Shown: piece by piece, positions 59,847 through 64,000 of the stretch | Numbering within the stretch: the first letter of the stretch is position 1 | Layout: every line of letters starts with the position of its first letter | Assembly: GCA_001263235.1 (NCBI GenBank) | Contig: LGRD01000040.1 | Coordinates: 62,001-126,000, forward strand | Source: Methylibium sp. NZG | Lineage (GTDB): Bacteria > Pseudomonadota > Gammaproteobacteria > Burkholderiales > Burkholderiaceae_C | Direction: 5' to 3' | Length of the DNA stretch: 64,000 nt | The notes under the pieces: generated by a model | The model's input: the letters and a program-made list of their open reading frames with translations, nothing else | Databases searched by the model: none | Told to the model about the DNA's origin: nothing | Made by a program: the position numbers and the translations under genes

Positions 59847-60473
59847 TCAAGCCTGACGGCGATAGAAGGCGAGCGAACCGGCGAGCACCAGAAGCGTGCC
59901 ACCACAGAAGCGCTCCAGCCACAACACGCCTTTGGCGCGCAGCACCCTCAGCGCCTGCGCGCCGGCCACGACATAGCCGAACATCACGACGAAGTCCACC
60001 GCGGCGAACACGATGGCCAGCACCACGTACTGCGGCCACTGCGCCTGGGTGAGGTCGATGAACTGCGGCAGAAAGGCCGAGACGAACAGGTAGCCCTTCG
60101 GGTTGGTCACCGCCACCAGAAAGCTGCGCATGAACACCGTGTGAGCCGACGGCATCTTCGCGTCGGCAGGGCCCTCGGGCATCGACAAGCTGCCCTTGGA
60201 GCGAATCAGTGCAATGCCGAGCCACACCAGGTACGCCACGCCGACCCACTTGACGACCGAGAACCAGAACTCCGACGCTGCCAGCAGCGCCCCCAGCCCG
60301 AGCGCTGCTGCGCCGACCAGGATGAAATCGGACAGCACCGCGCCGAATAGGCCGGGCAGCGCGCCGCGCCAGCCCAGCCGCGAACCGTTGGACAAGGCCA
60401 GCAGCACGGTGGGCCCGGGCGTGGCCGCCGTGACAAAGGCGATGAAAGCAAAGATCAGCAGCGTCTGCGACAT
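59847..60473 (-). CDS. LysE/RhtB-family exporter
   Basis: This 208-aa membrane protein has six predicted helices and the family features TPGPTVLLALSNGSRLGWRG and VAVTNPKGYLFVSAFLPQF. Such transporters export amino acids, often homoserine lactones or lysine. The ribosome-binding site before the ATG is weak. Confidence 0.92.
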   Translation of the reverse strand: MSQTLLIFAFIAFVTAATPGPTVLLALSNGSRLGWRGALPGLFGAVLSDFILVGAAALGLGALLAASEFWFSVVKWVGVAYLVWLGIALIRSKGSLSMPEGPADAKMPSAHTVFMRSFLVAVTNPKGYLFVSAFLPQFIDLTQAQWPQYVVLAIVFAAVDFVVMFGYVVAGAQALRVLRAKGVLWLERFCGGTLLVLAGSLAFYRRQA

Positions 60474-60609
60474 CTTTTTGGGCTTTGGATGCGGTGCGAA
60501 GTGGTCGCCGAGGATGCTACTTCACCGACCGTTGAGCGTCTGCTTCGCCTCTGGCGCGCGAGGGAGATGAGAAATCGCGGGGCAGAATGACCCGGAGACA
60601 GCCACAGAC

Positions 60610-62046
60610 ATGTTCAGCCTGCCCCGCCCGTCGTTCCGTCAACTGCTGACGATCGCCTTCTTGCTCGTTCCGGCGCTGCTGGCGGTGGTGTCGGTGCGCG
60701 GCCTGTACACGTTGGAGCGGCTGGTGCTGGAGAGCCGCCAGGGCGCCGAGCGCGCCGCGCGCGACCTGGCGGAGTTGCAGCGCATGGACGAGCGCCGCGT
60801 CACGATGGAGCGCGCCGCGCGCCAGTACCTGGTGCTCGACGACCCGACGCTGCGCGCCAACTTCGAGGCCGCGGCGCGCGAGTCTGCCGAGAGCCTGGCC
60901 CGGCTGGCCGACGGCGCGCTGCCGGCCACCGAGACGAAAGCCTGGGCCGAGCACCTGGCCACCATCAAGGCGCAGATCGATGCACCGCGTGCGTCGTCGT
61001 TCGGGCGCGACGAGGCCCTGACGGCCGACTTCCGCGCCTTTGCCGACACGCAGGCGCGGTTTGCCGAGTCGGTGCAGCGCGCGGCCGAGGCGCGCAGCAA
61101 GACGCTGCTGACGCGCCTGGAAGAAGGGCGCGAGCAACTGGCGCGGCAGGTGCTGGCGTCGATCGGGTTGGCGGTGCTGCTGGCGTTCGGCTTTTCGATG
61201 TGGCTGGGCCGGCCGCTCAAAAGGCTCGAATCGGCCATCGTCGCGCTGGGCGAAAACCGCATGGCCGAGCCGGTGGACATTCCCGGCCCCGCCGACCTGC
61301 GCGCGCTCGGCCGGCGGCTGGACTGGCTGCGCCTGCGCCTGGCCGAGCTCGACGCGGACAAGGCGCGCTTTCTGCGCCACGTGTCGCACGAGTTGAAGAC
61401 ACCGTTGGCGGCATTGCGCGAAGGCGTGGCGCTGCTCGAAGAAGGCGTGGCCGGCGCGCTGACCGAGTCGCAGCGCGAGGTGGCACGCATCCTGCGGCAG
61501 AACACGATGGCGTTGCAGGCGCAGATCGAAGACCTGCTGCGCTTCAACGCGGCGGCGTTCGAAGCGCGCAACGTGTCGCGCAGGCGCACCGACCTGGTCG
61601 AGCTGGCCAAGGTGCGCGTGGCCGAGCAGCGGCTGCAGTGGCAGGCGCGCAGCTTGCAAGTAACGGTGTCGAGTGTTTCGGATGGCCCTGCGTGGGCCGA
61701 GGTCGATGCCGAGAAGATCGGCGTTGCCTTCGGCAACTTGCTGTCCAATGCGATTCGTTTCAGTCCGACGGGAGGCACCATTCGTTTCGATTTCAGCCAG
61801 CGCGCCGACGGTGTGCGCATCGACGTCAGCGACAGTGGCGAGGGCGTCGCCCCGGCCGACCGCGCGCGCGTGTTCGAGCCTTTCTACCGCGGCGAACGCC
61901 AGCCCGAGGGCGGTCTGCGCGGCAGCGGCATCGGCCTGTCCATCGTGCAGGAGTACGTTGCGGCGCATGGCGGCCGCATCGAACTGGTGGATGACGCGCC
62001 GGGCGCGCACTTTCGCATCGAGCTACCGCATGCGCACCGCGACTGA
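60610..62046 (+). CDS. Sensor histidine kinase (QseE/GlrK type)
   Basis: This 478-aa kinase has an N-terminal membrane helix, a periplasmic helical sensor region, a second helix near residue 185 and a HAMP domain. A HisKA domain with phospho-acceptor His260 (LRHVSHELKTPLAAL) and an HATPase domain (LLSNAIRFSPTGG, then GSGIGLSIVQEY) complete it. The next gene, a QseG-like lipoprotein, starts within its last codons. Together with the downstream sigma-54 activator it forms a QseEGF-like system that senses the cell envelope. Confidence 0.92.
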   Translation: MFSLPRPSFRQLLTIAFLLVPALLAVVSVRGLYTLERLVLESRQGAERAARDLAELQRMDERRVTMERAARQYLVLDDPTLRANFEAAARESAESLARLADGALPATETKAWAEHLATIKAQIDAPRASSFGRDEALTADFRAFADTQARFAESVQRAAEARSKTLLTRLEEGREQLARQVLASIGLAVLLAFGFSMWLGRPLKRLESAIVALGENRMAEPVDIPGPADLRALGRRLDWLRLRLAELDADKARFLRHVSHELKTPLAALREGVALLEEGVAGALTESQREVARILRQNTMALQAQIEDLLRFNAAAFEARNVSRRRTDLVELAKVRVAEQRLQWQARSLQVTVSSVSDGPAWAEVDAEKIGVAFGNLLSNAIRFSPTGGTIRFDFSQRADGVRIDVSDSGEGVAPADRARVFEPFYRGERQPEGGLRGSGIGLSIVQEYVAAHGGRIELVDDAPGAHFRIELPHAHRD

Positions 62047-62800
62047 GCGCCACGTGGCCCGTGCCAGGCTGATGCTGACCCTGCTGGCCGCGGCAACGCT
62101 GTGCGCTTGCAACGTGGTGCCAGGGGCCGGGCCGGCGCCGGTGGCCGCCGCAGGCGCTGTCAGCGCGACGCCCCCGCCGACGCGGGCAGCCGCGTCGGCC
62201 GGCGCGGCGGCTGCAGCATCGGCGCCTGGCGCAGGGGTTTCGACTGTCGCAGTCGCTGCCTCGCCCACCGGCGTGCTGGTCCGCGACCCGCAGGCAGCCG
62301 ATGCAAGCCAGCCCGGCGCCGAGGCCTCGCTCGAAAGCGCCGCGCGCGCCTTCTACGCTTACTTCGACCGCGTGCGGCAGATGCCGCCGGCCGAACTCGC
62401 GCGCGAGTTCGTGCGGCTGGACCAGCCCGCGAGCCCGACGGCGACGCTCGAACTTGCGCTCGCGCTCGGCCAGACGCGCAATCCGGCCGACACCGTGCGC
62501 GCGCTCGCCGCGCTCGACCCGCTGCTCAAGTCCACCGACCCGCAACACGCGCCGTGGCGCCCGCTCGCGCGGCTGCTGGCGGTGCGGTATGCCGAGCAGC
62601 GCCGGCTCGAGGAGCAGATCGAGCGCCAGAGCCAGCAATTGCGCGAGGCGCAGCGCCGCCAGGAGCAACTCGCGCAGCAGCTCGAGGCGCTCAAGGCCAT
62701 CGAGCGCAGCCTGACCAACCGGCCCGCTGCACCACTGGTTGCGCCCGCCGCGCCCACCGCGCCGGCGGGAGCGAACGGCATTCGCCAAACGCCGCCATGA
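62030..62800 (+). CDS. QseG-like lipoprotein
   Basis: This 256-aa protein has a lipobox in LLAAATLCAC, an Ala-rich linker and a C-terminal coiled coil (RRLEEQIERQSQQLREAQR). In enteric bacteria QseG sits between the kinase and regulator genes and binds the kinase from the outer membrane side. The ATG at 62030 overlaps the kinase gene by 17 bp; an in-frame ATG at 62072 starts a shorter signal peptide. Confidence 0.8.
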   Translation: MRTATERHVARARLMLTLLAAATLCACNVVPGAGPAPVAAAGAVSATPPPTRAAASAGAAAAASAPGAGVSTVAVAASPTGVLVRDPQAADASQPGAEASLESAARAFYAYFDRVRQMPPAELAREFVRLDQPASPTATLELALALGQTRNPADTVRALAALDPLLKSTDPQHAPWRPLARLLAVRYAEQRRLEEQIERQSQQLREAQRRQEQLAQQLEALKAIERSLTNRPAAPLVAPAAPTAPAGANGIRQTPP

Positions 62801-62876
62801 GACACCCCGTGTCCATCCGCGAAGGCGGGCCGAGCGCCGGGCCGCTCCCAAGCCGGCCCGCCATCCCCTCGGGGGA

Positions 62877-62900
62877 TCGGCCAACGTACTCGTTGGCCGA
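62877..62900. promoter_or_regulatory. Hairpin touching the ribosome-binding site of the QseF-like gene
   Basis: TCGGCCAACG-TACT-CGTTGGCCGA is a perfect 10-bp stem with a 4-base loop. Its last bases run into GAGGGG (62899-62904), the likely Shine-Dalgarno site of the regulator gene starting at 62910. An upstream CCCCTC (62865-62870) could also pair with GAGGGG. Control of translation by this structure is an inference. Confidence 0.5.
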
Positions 62901-62909
62901 GGGGCTGTC

Positions 62910-64000
<1,091 letters not shown>

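Overview
The window looks like chromosomal DNA of a high-GC betaproteobacterium of the order Burkholderiales, probably a Rubrivivax/Leptothrix-type relative. This rests on the strong GC bias at third codon positions, the many TRAP and Bug-type (TctC) solute receptors, a Calvin-cycle cbb gene block, and tightly packed operons with ATGA-type overlaps. Genus assignment is inference. I see no tRNA, rRNA, CRISPR array, prophage or transposase gene.

Layout, left to right. 1-9800: a TRAP carboxylate transporter (dctPQM) with an alpha/beta hydrolase and a TetR regulator, then a DUF3237 protein, an M20 peptidase lipoprotein, an exported protein of unknown function, a PAP2-type membrane phosphatase and two tiny envelope proteins. 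A 101-bp direct repeat lies at 77-177 and again at 8269-8369. 9801-17569: a large winged-helix/AAA regulator, then a Calvin-cycle operon cbbY-rpe-gph-fbp-prk. Just upstream of cbbY is a 72-codon reading frame that looks like a leftover piece of cbbX, the Rubisco activase gene; no Rubisco genes are in the window. 17700-20900: AraC regulator, EamA exporter and an atypical aldehyde dehydrogenase.

21151-31131: a LacI regulator, a complete sugar/polyol ABC importer (binding protein, two permeases, a 66-aa membrane protein, two ATPases), split dihydroxyacetone-kinase-type subunits DhaL and DhaK, and a short-chain dehydrogenase. Together these suggest uptake of a short polyol or ketose, its oxidation and its phosphorylation. 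31211-36270: an apparently exported methyltransferase, an SDR without the usual catalytic tyrosine, a small exported protein and a large secreted M14 carboxypeptidase with PKD and PPC domains.

36324-43188: a sugar-acid catabolic island. It holds a uronate-dehydrogenase-like enzyme, an orphan Bug receptor, two RraA-like proteins, an HpcH/HpaI aldolase, an enolase-superfamily dehydratase and two closely related GntR regulators whose promoters carry almost the same 22-bp palindromic site. 43298-43932: a VapBC toxin-antitoxin pair. 44034-50902: a second TRAP transporter downstream of iorAB (indolepyruvate ferredoxin oxidoreductase), suggesting aryl-keto-acid or related carboxylate metabolism.

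51035-60473: a second DUF3237 protein, a PfkB sugar kinase overlapping a thioredoxin-fold protein and a DsbD-like reductase, a Tat-exported intradiol dioxygenase, an aldo/keto reductase, an FAH-family hydrolase, Ohr, an exported protein of unknown function and a LysE exporter. 60610-64000: a QseE-QseG-QseF-like two-component system whose sigma-54 activator runs off the right edge.

Features of unusual interest: the cbbX remnant, the paired GntR operators, the CTCAAG array near the winged-helix regulator, the inverted-repeat island inside the ABC operon, 12-bp-period in-frame repeats in several unrelated genes, and REP-type palindromes, one of which is apparently translated at the start of iorB.
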